A DNA stretch of 64,000 nt from Belliella baltica DSM 15883 (GCF_000265405.1 NC_018010.1:2687501-2751500); one strand, 5' to 3'; shown: positions 8,592-17,493, counted from the stretch's first letter. Notes: generated by a model not told the origin, from the sequence alone. Made by a program: numbers and translations.

Positions 8592-9358
8592 TCCCCAAAA
8601 TTATCCACTACTGCTGGTTCGGTGATGGTAAATTGACAGCATTAGAAAAGAAATGCCTTGCATCGTGGAAAATGCATTGTCCTGATTATCAAATCAAGCT
8701 ATGGAACGAGGATAATTTTAATATCAATTATTGTGAGTTTACCAAGGAAGCATATAGGTTAGGAAAGTATGCTTTCGTCTCCGATGTGGCTAGACTTTAT
8801 GCCTTGCAGCAGGAGGGGGGAATATATTTGGATACAGATATGTTGTTTGTAAAATCATTTTCAGATTTAATAAATCAAGAATTTTTTCTTGGCGATCACA
8901 TACAAGGAAAAATTGGATTGGGGATTATTGGTTCAATTAAGAATCACAACATAATCGACAAAGTTTTATCATACTACATAAACCAAGAATTTAATCTACT
9001 TACACCAACTTTAATCCCTGATTTATTTGACCAATTACTGCAAGAAGAAAGAAAATCAATTAGAGTGTACGAACCAGATTACTTTTATGCATTACCATTT
9101 GATCAAAAAGAAAAGGATTATCAAGGATTTTTGACGAATAATTCATACGCTGTTCATCTTTGGAATCACAGCTGGAAAAATGAATTGAGCCTTCTCAATG
9201 AGTTTAAGTTTTTCGCTGCCTTAAAATTCTATATTAACAATAGCATCAAATACTCAGAAGAATACAAAAATTCAAATCAGCACAAGCTATTTTTTTTCAA
9301 GTTTTGGCTAAAGTTGAAGGTGTATTGTTACAACCTAATATTTAAAAAAAAGGACTGA
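8588..9358 (+). CDS. GT32-like glycosyltransferase (DXD sugar-binding family)
   Basis: 256 residues. It opens with IPKIIHYCWFGDGKLTALEK, the strong signature of capsular-polysaccharide GT32-like enzymes, followed by CLASWKMHCPDYQIKLWNED. It also has AFVSDVARLYALQQEGGIYL ending in DTD, the DXD metal and nucleotide-sugar motif. Base composition becomes less AT-rich here than in the preceding three genes. It is coupled to both neighbours by short overlaps. Confidence 0.9.
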   Translation: MIPKIIHYCWFGDGKLTALEKKCLASWKMHCPDYQIKLWNEDNFNINYCEFTKEAYRLGKYAFVSDVARLYALQQEGGIYLDTDMLFVKSFSDLINQEFFLGDHIQGKIGLGIIGSIKNHNIIDKVLSYYINQEFNLLTPTLIPDLFDQLLQEERKSIRVYEPDYFYALPFDQKEKDYQGFLTNNSYAVHLWNHSWKNELSLLNEFKFFAALKFYINNSIKYSEEYKNSNQHKLFFFKFWLKLKVYCYNLIFKKKD

Positions 9359-10194
9359 TGAGTAAGTGGTTTTATTATTTTAGAAATGCACCTTTTTTAT
9401 ATTTTTTCAGCTTATTATGGATTACTATTCTGTTGAAAATCAATGTTAAAGTCTCAAGGCCAGCTAAAATAACTTTAGAACTTTTAGAATATTTATTCAA
9501 GAACAAAGAAAAGTTTCATATTCAAAATGATATTTTAACCATTGATGCTAAGATTAATGAACAAAAGGTACAATTCAATTTAAGATGGATGTCTACAGAT
9601 ATCTTGGTTTTTAAACAGATCATTCTAGACCGAGAATTAGATCCTATTGTTAAGCTTTTTACTGCTTCTGGAATTACTCCTAAGGTGATGATAGATGCGG
9701 GGGCGAATATTGGGCTTAGTAGCATGTTTACAAGGCTAAACTTTCCATCAGTTAAAATTTTATGCATTGAGCCCAATAAGGAAAATATTGCAATGATTCA
9801 TAAAAATTTGGGATACGCAAATTATCAAATCCTGCAAAAAGCACTTTGGTTTCAAAAAGGCTATCTTGAAGAGCAGGAGGGTGATGGTGCTTGGGGAATT
9901 CACATGGTGGAGATTGAAGAAGAATCAAATGGAGCTGTTGAAAGCACATCGCTTACTGATGTCATGCAACAATTTAAACTTGAGACCATAGACTATCTTA
10001 AAATAGATATTGAAGGTGCAGAAGAGCAAATTTTTTATCAAGATCCCCAAATCAGTCAAGCTTTGGATAAAGTGACTTGCATCTCGATCGAACCTCATTC
10101 TGTAGAATTTGAAAAATTCATCATTCAATATCTCCGAGATGCTGGTTTTCAAGTCAGTCAATCAGGAGAATTGGTTATAGGTTTTAAGCGCTAA
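9358..10194 (+). CDS. FkbM-family methyltransferase
   Basis: 278 residues with a short hydrophobic N-terminal stretch (LYFFSLLWITILLKI) that may anchor it to the membrane. The SAM-binding motif is VMIDAGANIGLSSMF, the acidic strand end ILCIEPNKENI, and the C-terminal FkbM motif DYLKIDIEGAEEQIF. This is a classic FkbM layout for sugar O-methylation. The start overlaps the previous stop by one base. It is a second FkbM-type gene besides the truncated one at the window edge; the two differ in sequence. Confidence 0.88.
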   Translation: MSKWFYYFRNAPFLYFFSLLWITILLKINVKVSRPAKITLELLEYLFKNKEKFHIQNDILTIDAKINEQKVQFNLRWMSTDILVFKQIILDRELDPIVKLFTASGITPKVMIDAGANIGLSSMFTRLNFPSVKILCIEPNKENIAMIHKNLGYANYQILQKALWFQKGYLEEQEGDGAWGIHMVEIEEESNGAVESTSLTDVMQQFKLETIDYLKIDIEGAEEQIFYQDPQISQALDKVTCISIEPHSVEFEKFIIQYLRDAGFQVSQSGELVIGFKR

Positions 10195-10195
10195 G

Positions 10196-11293
10196 ATGAC
10201 TTTTCTAAGCACAATCTGTCCCTGCTATAACCTAGCTCACTACTTAGAAGCAGCTATCAAGTCGGTGCAAGCTCAGACTTTTCAAGATTGGGAATTAATT
10301 ATTATAGATGATGGAAGTGAAGATCATACCTTTGAAATTGCTCAGAACTACGCTAAAACAGATGCTAGAATAAAGCTTATCCATCAAGAAAACAAAGGCC
10401 TATCTGCTGCTAGAAATGCAGGGATTAGGCAAGCTACCGGTGAATTTCTACATTTTTTAGATGCCGATGATTTGATTTTTCCAACAGCTTATCAAGTAAT
10501 CTATCAAAAATCACAAAAAGAACTGAATACAGTACTTTGGATTAGTTCTTATTCTTATTTTGATCAAGATGATTTTCATACACATACTTTCTCAGAAAAG
10601 CATTTGCACGCTATTGATTTCATACAAACTAATCAAGCTCCTCCTGTAGCCCATTTTTTAAAAAGAGAAATGATTCAGCATATTGGTGGATTTGACGAGC
10701 AACTCAAAAGCTGCGAAGATTGGGACTTATGGCTTCGTGTTGCCAAATCAGATGCCCAAATTAAAACGATTCCTAATCTTCTTGCTAGATACAGATATGT
10801 AAGCGGAAGTATGAGTAGAAATGCGAAAATCATGTATTTTTCTTTGAGCACAGTAACACAAAGAGCTGTTAGAACCGATGACAGAATTCATTCAGAATCT
10901 AATGTGAATCATGATTTGAGTTGGGATGTTTCTCCAATGATTAAAAGCTATTTTATAAAATGCCTTGGGATCCTTCTACACCAAGGAAAAGTTGAAGAGG
11001 CTACCAATTGGTATCAAAAAGAAAAAGCAAAGTGGGAATGGGATTTTGAAACCAAAGATTTTGATGGACTGAATTCTCAATTGACTTTCAGATATTTTCT
11101 TGATAAAAAACAAATCAACCATTTATTAAAAGAGACGCTTCCGAACTTTGAGTTATTTTTTATTAAGATAGGATTTTCAGAACAGGAAATAAAAAGAGCC
11201 ATTAAATTGGTATTTGAGCCTCAATTGAAAAAGCACAATCATTTGAAATATGGGAGGTTATTAGGAGCCTTAATAAATAGAGTCAAATACTGA
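10196..11293 (+). CDS. GT2-family glycosyltransferase
   Basis: 365 residues. The GT-A core covers about residues 1-220: FLSTICPCYNLAHYLEAAIK, LIIIDDGSEDHT, the GLSAARNAGIRQATGE helix and FLDADD (DXD). The acceptor-side motif is FDEQLKSCEDWDLWLRVA. The remaining about 145 residues are helical and of unknown role. The gene begins one base after the preceding stop. Confidence 0.92.
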   Translation: MTFLSTICPCYNLAHYLEAAIKSVQAQTFQDWELIIIDDGSEDHTFEIAQNYAKTDARIKLIHQENKGLSAARNAGIRQATGEFLHFLDADDLIFPTAYQVIYQKSQKELNTVLWISSYSYFDQDDFHTHTFSEKHLHAIDFIQTNQAPPVAHFLKREMIQHIGGFDEQLKSCEDWDLWLRVAKSDAQIKTIPNLLARYRYVSGSMSRNAKIMYFSLSTVTQRAVRTDDRIHSESNVNHDLSWDVSPMIKSYFIKCLGILLHQGKVEEATNWYQKEKAKWEWDFETKDFDGLNSQLTFRYFLDKKQINHLLKETLPNFELFFIKIGFSEQEIKRAIKLVFEPQLKKHNHLKYGRLLGALINRVKY

Positions 11294-12438
11294 TGGAGAA
11301 TTCTGTTTTATTTGTATCCTTTTCAGGACCTTACCCACCCCATGATGGAAAAAAGCAACGCACTCTAGCCTTATTGAAAGCCCTAGAAAAGCAATATCAA
11401 GTGGATTATTTGATTATTGATCAAGAAACAGATTATCAGCTTGCCATAAATCACAATGAAAATAAAAATATCAGGTTTCTAAAAATTAATTCAAGCCGAT
11501 CTAATTGGCAAAGAATCTTTAAAAAGGTGGGATTGCTCTTTTTTAAAGATAGAACCATTACAAACTACATTCATCAGCTAAACAAAGAGAAGAAGTATCA
11601 ATTCGTTTTTTCTAGATATATCCAACCTGTTATCCTTGTTCCTAAAGGAATCAAAATTATTGCTGATATAGATGATGACTTTATAGAACTATATAGATCA
11701 AGAATTCAGCAAGCAAAATCTTTGTATAAGAAGATCAGACTTAATCAAATTTTATTCATAAATCTTCGGAAATACAAGAAGCTAAAAAGTAGAGTAGATC
11801 TATCTATTTTAGTAAAACAAGAGAAAGGATTTCAAAACCCTCTAATTCTTCCCAACTTACCTTTCCAACTCTTATTCCAAGATGAAATAGATTTCATTGC
11901 TTGTACGCAGCCAAGTTTGCTTTTTGTAGGCAAACTTACCTACGAACCAAATATAAACGGGATAAAATGGTTTATTGAAAATGTTTATCCTAAGCTTCTT
12001 GAAAAAATTCCAGACTTACCGCTAACCATAGTTTCCACTTTTGATGTAATTGATCAAGAATTAGATCGCTTACTCAAAATATATCCTGCCATTACCAAAA
12101 AAATCAACCTTGAAGATATTCAAATTGCCTATCATTCAAATGCAATGGTGATTGCGCCCATTTTCCAAGGAGCAGGAACAAATCTAAAAGTAACAGAAGC
12201 ATTATTGATGGGCAGACCAGTAGTGACCACAAGTTTTGGAGCGAAAGGATTTGAAGAAAATGATGATTTCTTGAATATATGTGAAGATATTAATTCGTTT
12301 TTTGAGCAAACAAAAAGTATACTTGAACGCACCAATTTGGGGGAAATTCAAGAAACTATATTCGAAAAGTCAAATAGTAAATTTGCATTGAAGGATTGGA
12401 ATAAAGATTTGACAACAGGAATAAAAAAAATAATCTAG
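11293..12438 (+). CDS. GT4-family glycosyltransferase
   Basis: 381 residues with a GT-B fold. The N-terminal domain has SFSGPYPPHDGKKQRTLALL, the usual glycine-rich acceptor loop of GT4 enzymes. The C-terminal domain has LLFVGKLTYEPNINGIKWF and the donor-binding MVIAPIFQGAGTNLKVTEAL segment, equivalent to the E-x7-E motif. It transfers a sugar from an NDP-sugar in the cytoplasm. One-base overlap with the previous gene. Confidence 0.9.
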   Translation: MENSVLFVSFSGPYPPHDGKKQRTLALLKALEKQYQVDYLIIDQETDYQLAINHNENKNIRFLKINSSRSNWQRIFKKVGLLFFKDRTITNYIHQLNKEKKYQFVFSRYIQPVILVPKGIKIIADIDDDFIELYRSRIQQAKSLYKKIRLNQILFINLRKYKKLKSRVDLSILVKQEKGFQNPLILPNLPFQLLFQDEIDFIACTQPSLLFVGKLTYEPNINGIKWFIENVYPKLLEKIPDLPLTIVSTFDVIDQELDRLLKIYPAITKKINLEDIQIAYHSNAMVIAPIFQGAGTNLKVTEALLMGRPVVTTSFGAKGFEENDDFLNICEDINSFFEQTKSILERTNLGEIQETIFEKSNSKFALKDWNKDLTTGIKKII

Positions 12439-12439
12439 T

Positions 12440-13297
12440 GTGAAGATTTCCATTATAATCCCCACTTTGGATAGGCCTATTCAATCCAAAGTATTGATTT
12501 CAAACATCTCTTTACTTTTAAATAGGAATGTAGAATTAATTGTAATTGATGATTCTAAAAACCCAATGGAACTTGCCAATTTGTCTAAAGACATTAAATA
12601 CCTGCATAGAGGTGAAAAGTTAGGAGTTTGTTCAGCAAGAAATTATGGGGCTTCATTTGCAAAAGGTCAATACTTATTGTTTTTAGATGATGATGATAAG
12701 GTGTCAGAGGAATGGTTAAAAGACTTTTTGGCCGCAAGTAAATCAGAAGCAGACATGGTGTTTTGTGATATGATTACAACAAAATATGGTAATGGTGAAA
12801 AAACACTTGAAAAGGTAGAAATTCAAGGCTCTAAATTAATTAAACAAATTTTTATTCCAGGAGCTTGGATGATTCGAAATGATTTTTTTCAAAAAATTGG
12901 AGGCTATGACGAAAGATTGAAATACGCTGAGAACACAGAATTATTCATGCGAGCCTATCAAGCTAAACCAAAATTTCATAGAATTCCAAAAGCTAACTTT
13001 TTCTATTTTCCATCTATAGATGGAGGTAGTAAAAACTTAAGAAATATGATTGATAGCCTTCAACTTATCTTAAATAAACATGAAGACTATTTATCAAATC
13101 ATGTCAAGTTTCTTTATAATCAAATTATTGGGGTCAATTATATGCGTTTCAGACAATATGAAAAAGCAAGAATATGTCTTGCAAATGCATTGAAATATAA
13201 ACCATATAAAATGAGTACTTGGATAAGGTTAATAATTGCATGGTTTCCTTTCTTGGCAAAAAGGATTTATACAGAAACTGTTAACCCAGTCAAATGA
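12440..13297 (+). CDS. GT2-family glycosyltransferase (GTG start)
   Basis: 285 residues starting with GTG one base after the preceding stop. The GT-A core is KISIIIPTLDRP, LIVIDDSK, LGVCSARNYGASFAKG and LFLDDDDKVSEEW (DXD). A later GGYDERLKYAENTELFMRAY corresponds to the ED acceptor motif. The C-terminal 80 residues contain a TPR-like pair (YEKARICLANALKYKP). It overlaps the next gene by four bases. Confidence 0.9.
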   Translation: MKISIIIPTLDRPIQSKVLISNISLLLNRNVELIVIDDSKNPMELANLSKDIKYLHRGEKLGVCSARNYGASFAKGQYLLFLDDDDKVSEEWLKDFLAASKSEADMVFCDMITTKYGNGEKTLEKVEIQGSKLIKQIFIPGAWMIRNDFFQKIGGYDERLKYAENTELFMRAYQAKPKFHRIPKANFFYFPSIDGGSKNLRNMIDSLQLILNKHEDYLSNHVKFLYNQIIGVNYMRFRQYEKARICLANALKYKPYKMSTWIRLIIAWFPFLAKRIYTETVNPVK

Positions 13298-14178
13298 AAT
13301 TTGCTGGCTTTATCATCACTTATAATCGTCCTGATCTTTTAAAGGATACCATTGAACAGGTTTTTGCTCAAACGCTGCCTCCTGAAAAACTATGGATTAT
13401 AGATAACAGTGAAGGAAATGAAACGGAGGAGATGATTAAATTACTTTTAACATTTCCTCTTGAATATGTTAGAATGGGTTATAATGCTGGTCCTGCGGGA
13501 GCTGCAGCAAAAGGTTTAGAGATAGTAGGAAATGCAGGCTATGATTGGATCTATTGGGGTGATGACAATGATCCACCGTTTAGATTGGACTGTTTTGAAA
13601 GGTTATTAGATATAAGAGACAAAGTTTCCAATGCAGGGGTTTTGGGAACTGTGGGTCATTTTTTTGATATCGACAAGGGAATCGTGAGAAGAACATCTAA
13701 CGAGCAATTACACCAAGATAAATTCTTAAAAGTAGATTTTGTTGCAGGTGGGATGTGTATGATCGTTAATGGAGATGTTGCGAGGAATGGAGTTTCACCT
13801 AATCCTAAATTGTTCTTTGGATTTGAAGAATTAGATTTTTGCCTGAAAGTAAAAAAGCAAGGTTTTGAAGTAGTGGTTGATTCTGGTTTGTTTTTGCAAG
13901 CTAGAGAGGCGTCAGATAGGATGGGTTTCATAAAGCCTAAATATATAAAGAAGGATAATTTAAGCCGAGAATATTATAGTTTAAGGAATTTATTGATGAT
14001 TGCAGACTCCTTAGGATCAAGCATGATGAAATTGAGATTATTTGTAAGATGGAGTTTGAAAATGATCTATGGCTTTAAATTTGGTTTTTCCTATGGGAAT
14101 CAGAATTTCAAAATGATAAAAATGGCATTTTGGCACTACCTAATTAAAAAGTCAGGAAAAACATACGGACTTTCATGA
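13294..14178 (+). CDS. GT2-family glycosyltransferase, GlfT2/rhamnosyl-like
   Basis: 294 residues. The start KFAGFIITYNRPDLLKDTI and the RMGYNAGPAGAAAKGLE segment are typical of the GT2 subgroup that includes galactofuranosyl- and rhamnosyltransferases. The donor and metal motif is YWGDDNDPP, and VAGGMCMIVNG with FGFEELDFCLKVKKQG supplies the acceptor side. The exact sugar cannot be read from the sequence. Translationally coupled on both sides by four-base overlaps. Confidence 0.88.
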   Translation: MKFAGFIITYNRPDLLKDTIEQVFAQTLPPEKLWIIDNSEGNETEEMIKLLLTFPLEYVRMGYNAGPAGAAAKGLEIVGNAGYDWIYWGDDNDPPFRLDCFERLLDIRDKVSNAGVLGTVGHFFDIDKGIVRRTSNEQLHQDKFLKVDFVAGGMCMIVNGDVARNGVSPNPKLFFGFEELDFCLKVKKQGFEVVVDSGLFLQAREASDRMGFIKPKYIKKDNLSREYYSLRNLLMIADSLGSSMMKLRLFVRWSLKMIYGFKFGFSYGNQNFKMIKMAFWHYLIKKSGKTYGLS

Positions 14179-15281
14179 AAGAAAAAAAAGTCGTTTTTTT
14201 AATTGATTCACTTCAAACAGGAGGGACAGAAAAGAGTCTAGTTAAGCTAGCCAGATCCTTTAATAAGGTGAAACCTATTTTTATATCTTTATTTGAAAAG
14301 AATGATTTTCAGCAAGAGCTTATTAATAATGGAATTGAATTTCATTCATTAAATCTTGAAAAGACTTATTCTTTTCATAAACTCGTTAAGCCAGTGCGTT
14401 ATTTACTAAGGGAGATCAATCCTGATATAATCCACTCTTCTTTATTTTATGCAGATATGGTGTCGAGGAGGTTAAATATGGAAATTCCAATCATAAATAG
14501 CCTTGTGAGTAATTCATACAGCCAAAGAAGGTTTACGAATTTAAAGCTTTCTTTGAAGCTTAAATTAAAAGCAATACAGTTTATGGATTTTTATTCTTCT
14601 CATAAAGTAGATCTATTCTTAGCAAATTCTGAAACAATCAAAGAACAATATACTAAAGCACTAAATATCAACGCCGACAAGATTAAAGTAATTTATAGAG
14701 GGAGAGAAATACCACAATTACCGTATAAAAAGAATGAGACTGAGGATAAAATCTTCCTTTTTGTCGGTAGGCTAATTGAATCTAAAGGGATTCAAGAATT
14801 GATTGAAGCCTTTTCTTTAATAAAAAGAGATAATTTCAATCTCCAAATAGTTGGAGAGGGACCATTCCGATCTGAACTTGATAAATTGATTTCCAAACTT
14901 AATTTAGAGGCTAATGTGCAACTAATGGGAAGTCAACAAAATGTGAATAAATTCTTTGAAAAAGCAGACTACTTCGTTTTTCCCTCTCACTACGAAGGTT
15001 TACCCGGCGCACTGATCGAAGCCATGATGGCCAAAGTCCCCATCATCGCCTCCGAAATCCCCGAAAACAAAGAATGCCTCAGCTCCGAAATGGCACTTTT
15101 CCACCAAGTCCGCAACCCCCAGCACCTCGCCACCCAGCTTCAAGCTGCCCTAACGACCCAAGATTGGTCCACAAGAACATCCCTTGCCCATGCCTTTGCC
15201 TGTGAACATTTTGATATCGAGAAAATTGCCCAGACCTACGAAGAAACCTATTCAGAGTTAATTAGGGAATTGAGTGAATAG
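14175..15281 (+). CDS. GT4-family glycosyltransferase with mosaic 3' end
   Basis: 368 residues, GT-B fold: N-terminal FLIDSLQTGGTEKSLVKLAR; C-terminal FLFVGRLIESKGIQELIEAF, VGEGPFRSELDK and the donor-site FPSHYEGLPGALIEAMMAKV with its E-x7-E glutamates. The codon and base usage changes abruptly at about 14,980: a sampled line inside the first part (14521-14580) is 30% GC, while 15001-15060 is 58% GC. The last hundred codons therefore look like a different allele joined by recombination. It is the last gene of the tight polysaccharide operon. Confidence 0.92.
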   Translation: MKEKKVVFLIDSLQTGGTEKSLVKLARSFNKVKPIFISLFEKNDFQQELINNGIEFHSLNLEKTYSFHKLVKPVRYLLREINPDIIHSSLFYADMVSRRLNMEIPIINSLVSNSYSQRRFTNLKLSLKLKLKAIQFMDFYSSHKVDLFLANSETIKEQYTKALNINADKIKVIYRGREIPQLPYKKNETEDKIFLFVGRLIESKGIQELIEAFSLIKRDNFNLQIVGEGPFRSELDKLISKLNLEANVQLMGSQQNVNKFFEKADYFVFPSHYEGLPGALIEAMMAKVPIIASEIPENKECLSSEMALFHQVRNPQHLATQLQAALTTQDWSTRTSLAHAFACEHFDIEKIAQTYEETYSELIRELSE

Positions 15282-15742
15282 TGGATTGAGTTATTGGTTG
15301 ATTAGTGATGTCGCTTTCTCCGCTTCGCTGTTGTCATGGTTGTCCGTTCACTGCGTTCACTGTTGTCATGGTTCTCCGCTTCGCTGTTGTCGTAGTTCAG
15401 TATATCGTAAATTTCATTAACAACCCGACAACCCTTCCAACATTCCCAACATTCCCAACATTCCCAACATTCCAACCATTTCAACACCCCGACAACTCGA
15501 CAACCACGACAACCCTGACAATCCAGACAACCAGACAACCCCGACAACCCTTCCAACATTTCAACCCCCTTCCAACATTACCAACAACCCTGACAACGCG
15601 ACAACCCCGACAACAATGACAACCAGACAACCCTTCTAACATTTCAAACATTCCCAACATTTCACCAACCCATCTAACATTACTAACATTTCAACACCAC
15701 CTCTAACTCTTAAACAAAATTTGAACTTTTCAGAAATAATAA
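15282..15742. repeat. CA-rich intergenic repeat tract
   Basis: This 0.46-kb gap holds no credible gene. It contains runs of short related units such as CCAACATTC, CCGACAACC and CCTGACAACC, with almost no G on the plus strand apart from GACAA units. Two copies of a CTCCGCTTCGCTGTTGTC-type unit precede them. Open frames across it are low-complexity and not believed. The same unit family recurs near 16.6, 17.5 and 19.3 kb. Confidence 0.85.
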
Positions 15743-15772
15743 TTGTAAAATGATTACTATCAACTAGTTTTG
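15743..15772 (+). promoter_or_regulatory. probable promoter of the antitoxin-GNAT operon
   Basis: TTG at 15743-15745 and TAGTTTTG at 15765-15772 are spaced 19 bases apart. This fits the Bacteroidota -33 TTG / -7 TAnnTTTG consensus. The start codon of the small protein follows 32 bases after the -7 box. Confidence 0.55.
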
Positions 15773-15804
15773 TAAAGCAGTGAAGAAATTAAATATTTAA
15801 TCTG

Positions 15805-15963
15805 ATGGCTCTAACAATTAAAAGTATTCCAGTGCTTAAAGATAAAGAAGCAAAGGAATTTATTAAATCGGCAGATAAGTCTGCACTCAAAGTGAAAAAA
15901 GTAGATTTCAGAAGAGAGTTAAAGAAAGCAAATGAGATTCTTAAAAAGGCTAAAATGACTTAA
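15805..15963 (+). CDS. small antitoxin-like protein upstream of a GNAT toxin-like gene
   Basis: 52 residues from ATG at 15805 (MALTIKSIPVLKDKEAKEF...), stop one base before the GNAT start codon. It is lysine-rich and helical, with a short N-terminal strand (LTIKSIPVL) that could be a ribbon-helix-helix-like beginning and a basic amphipathic C-terminal helix (RRELKKANEILKKAK). A small basic or helical protein directly upstream of a GNAT acetyltransferase is the standard layout of GNAT toxin-antitoxin modules such as TacAT and AtaRT. I infer that it neutralises the acetyltransferase and represses the operon. No family name can be given with certainty. Confidence 0.7.
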   Translation: MALTIKSIPVLKDKEAKEFIKSADKSALKVKKVDFRRELKKANEILKKAKMT

Positions 15964-15964
15964 A

Positions 15965-16561
15965 ATGAACTTTTTACTCGATAATTGTACTTTTTCTGTA
16001 TTGACAAAAGAAATAATTCAATCAACTTTTGAATTTGATTGTGGGCATAAAGATTTAAATGAATTTTTTTTAAATGATACATTAGATTACTCTAAACAGT
16101 TGTTGGGAAAATCTTATTGTTTCAAGTATGATGAAAATCCTAAAATAATAATTTGCGCATTTACACTTTCAAATGATAGCATTAAAGCTAACTTTTTACC
16201 TAATAGTAGAAAAAAGAAAGTGAATGATTTGATTCCAAGAGTTAAGCAATATAGAAGTTACCCTGCCGTATTGATCGGAAGACTCGGAGTCAATAAAGAT
16301 TTTAAAGGTAGAGGTATTGGAAAAGAACTAATGGATTTTATTAAATCTTGGTTTATCGATTCGAATAATAAAACGGGTTGTCGCTTTTTAGTTGTGGATG
16401 CTTATAACGAGCCAGGCCCGATAAAATATTATCAAAATAATGGATTTAAATTTTTATTTGGTGACGAAGATCAAGAAAGATTGTACACAGGACTTAACAA
16501 CGACAGAGATGTAAATACAAGGCTAATGTATTTTGACTTATTAGAATTATCTACGATTTAA
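15965..16561 (+). CDS. GNAT-family acetyltransferase, TacT-like toxin candidate
   Basis: 198 residues. An early FDCGHKDLNEFF segment is characteristic of the TacT/AtaT-like toxin group (F-x-C/S-G-x2-x-L-x2-F). Acetyl-CoA binding is indicated by IGRLGVNKDFKGRGIGKELM, and the late NEPGPIKYYQNNGFKFL region is typical of GNATs. Known members acetylate the amino group of charged tRNA and stop translation. It is expressed with the 52-residue protein upstream (one base apart, near TAAAATG). The pair lies between glycosyltransferase genes and is bracketed by CA-rich repeats. Confidence 0.82.
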   Translation: MNFLLDNCTFSVLTKEIIQSTFEFDCGHKDLNEFFLNDTLDYSKQLLGKSYCFKYDENPKIIICAFTLSNDSIKANFLPNSRKKKVNDLIPRVKQYRSYPAVLIGRLGVNKDFKGRGIGKELMDFIKSWFIDSNNKTGCRFLVVDAYNEPGPIKYYQNNGFKFLFGDEDQERLYTGLNNDRDVNTRLMYFDLLELSTI

Positions 16562-16599
16562 TTAATTTCTAACTTTAATTCCAAAGGTATGTTCCCCCA

Positions 16600-16810
16600 C
16601 AGACCTTCAAACCCTCATCCCAAGAAAAACGACAACCGAGACAACATTTCCAACATTTGACAACAACCCCGACAACCAGACTAGCCTTCAAACATTTCAA
16701 CACCCCGACAACTCGACAACCACGACAACCCTTCCAACCTTTTAAACATTAAAAACATTTCAACTACCCTTCCAATCCGCCCCGGCGGACAAGCTATTCC
16801 CAACAACGAC
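16600..16810. repeat. CA-rich intergenic repeat tract, second copy
   Basis: Units of GACAACC, CCAACATTT and CAACCCCGACAACC type separate the GNAT module from the MntA-HepT module. A CCGCCCCGGCGG inverted repeat lies near 16,780. No gene is seen. Confidence 0.8.
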
Positions 16811-16814
16811 AACA

Positions 16815-16845
16815 TTGCCTTCTAATCATCTTTGCATTATATTTG
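16815..16845 (+). promoter_or_regulatory. probable promoter of mntA-hepT
   Basis: TTG at 16815-16817 and TATATTTG at 16838-16845 are 20 bases apart, matching the Bacteroidota -33/-7 pattern. An AAAAGGA ribosome-binding-like stretch precedes the ATG at 16862. Confidence 0.6.
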
Positions 16846-16861
16846 ATCAAGATAAAAGGAT

Positions 16862-17155
16862 ATGAAAATCACAAAAAGAAATATTGATAAGATTAAGAAG
16901 CTTTTTGAAGGTTCACCCGTTGATCGTGCCTACATCTTTGGTTCATACGCAAGAGGTGAGGCTGGTAAGAATAGCGATATTGATATATTGGTTGAATTGA
17001 ATTACAATCAACACATTGGCTTAAGAATTATAAAGCTAAAAAATGACTTAGAAGATATTTTTAATAAGCCCGTTGATTTACTTACTAGTAATGCGGTTTC
17101 CAAGCATATTCAGCCTTTTATCGAAGTGGATAAGCAATTAATTTATGAAAGGTAG
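16862..17155 (+). CDS. mntA: MntA-type minimal nucleotidyltransferase antitoxin
   Basis: 97 residues with the minimal nucleotidyltransferase signature: YIFGSYARGEAGKNSDIDIL, that is GSx(10)DxD with both metal-binding aspartates. In characterised MntA-HepT pairs MntA adds AMP to a tyrosine of the HepT toxin and so inactivates it. It overlaps hepT by 11 bases, as is normal for the pair. The length fits the family. Confidence 0.92.
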   Translation: MKITKRNIDKIKKLFEGSPVDRAYIFGSYARGEAGKNSDIDILVELNYNQHIGLRIIKLKNDLEDIFNKPVDLLTSNAVSKHIQPFIEVDKQLIYER

Positions 17156-17483
17156 TATAGGTGACCCACAAAGAATAGCCCATATATTAGAAGCAATTGA
17201 GGAGATAGAAGGCTATATTAAAGGTGTCAACTATGCTACATTTTTGGATAAATCTATCATCAGATTTGCAACAATAAAGCAACTTGAAATAATTGGTGAA
17301 GCTGCAAACCATATTTCAAAGGAATTACAATTGAGTACACCAGACATTAGTTGGAGAGAGATAATTAGTCTTAGAAATTTTTTGGTTCATGAATATTTTG
17401 GGGTAGATGAAATCATCATATGGCAAATCATCACCGTAGATATCCCGCATTTAAAAGAGAAGTTGAATAATATTACATTTTAA
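17145..17483 (+). CDS. hepT: HepT-type HEPN ribonuclease toxin (DUF86)
   Basis: 112 residues, all-helical HEPN fold. The catalytic Rx4HxY motif is present as RNFLVHEYF, with the tyrosine that is the target of AMPylation, so an active RNase toxin is expected. KQLEIIGEAANHISKEL is the other conserved DUF86 block. It is co-transcribed with mntA. The pair may act in anti-phage defence or in stabilising the locus. Confidence 0.92.
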   Translation: MKGSIGDPQRIAHILEAIEEIEGYIKGVNYATFLDKSIIRFATIKQLEIIGEAANHISKELQLSTPDISWREIISLRNFLVHEYFGVDEIIIWQIITVDIPHLKEKLNNITF

Positions 17484-17493
17484 ATGTAAATAT

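Noticed and set aside
15302..15619. Open frames on both strands in the CA-rich tract (85 and 104 residues)
   Set aside because: Translations are pure low-complexity (PTFPTFPTF, CWECWECWE) produced by the repeats; no family signal.
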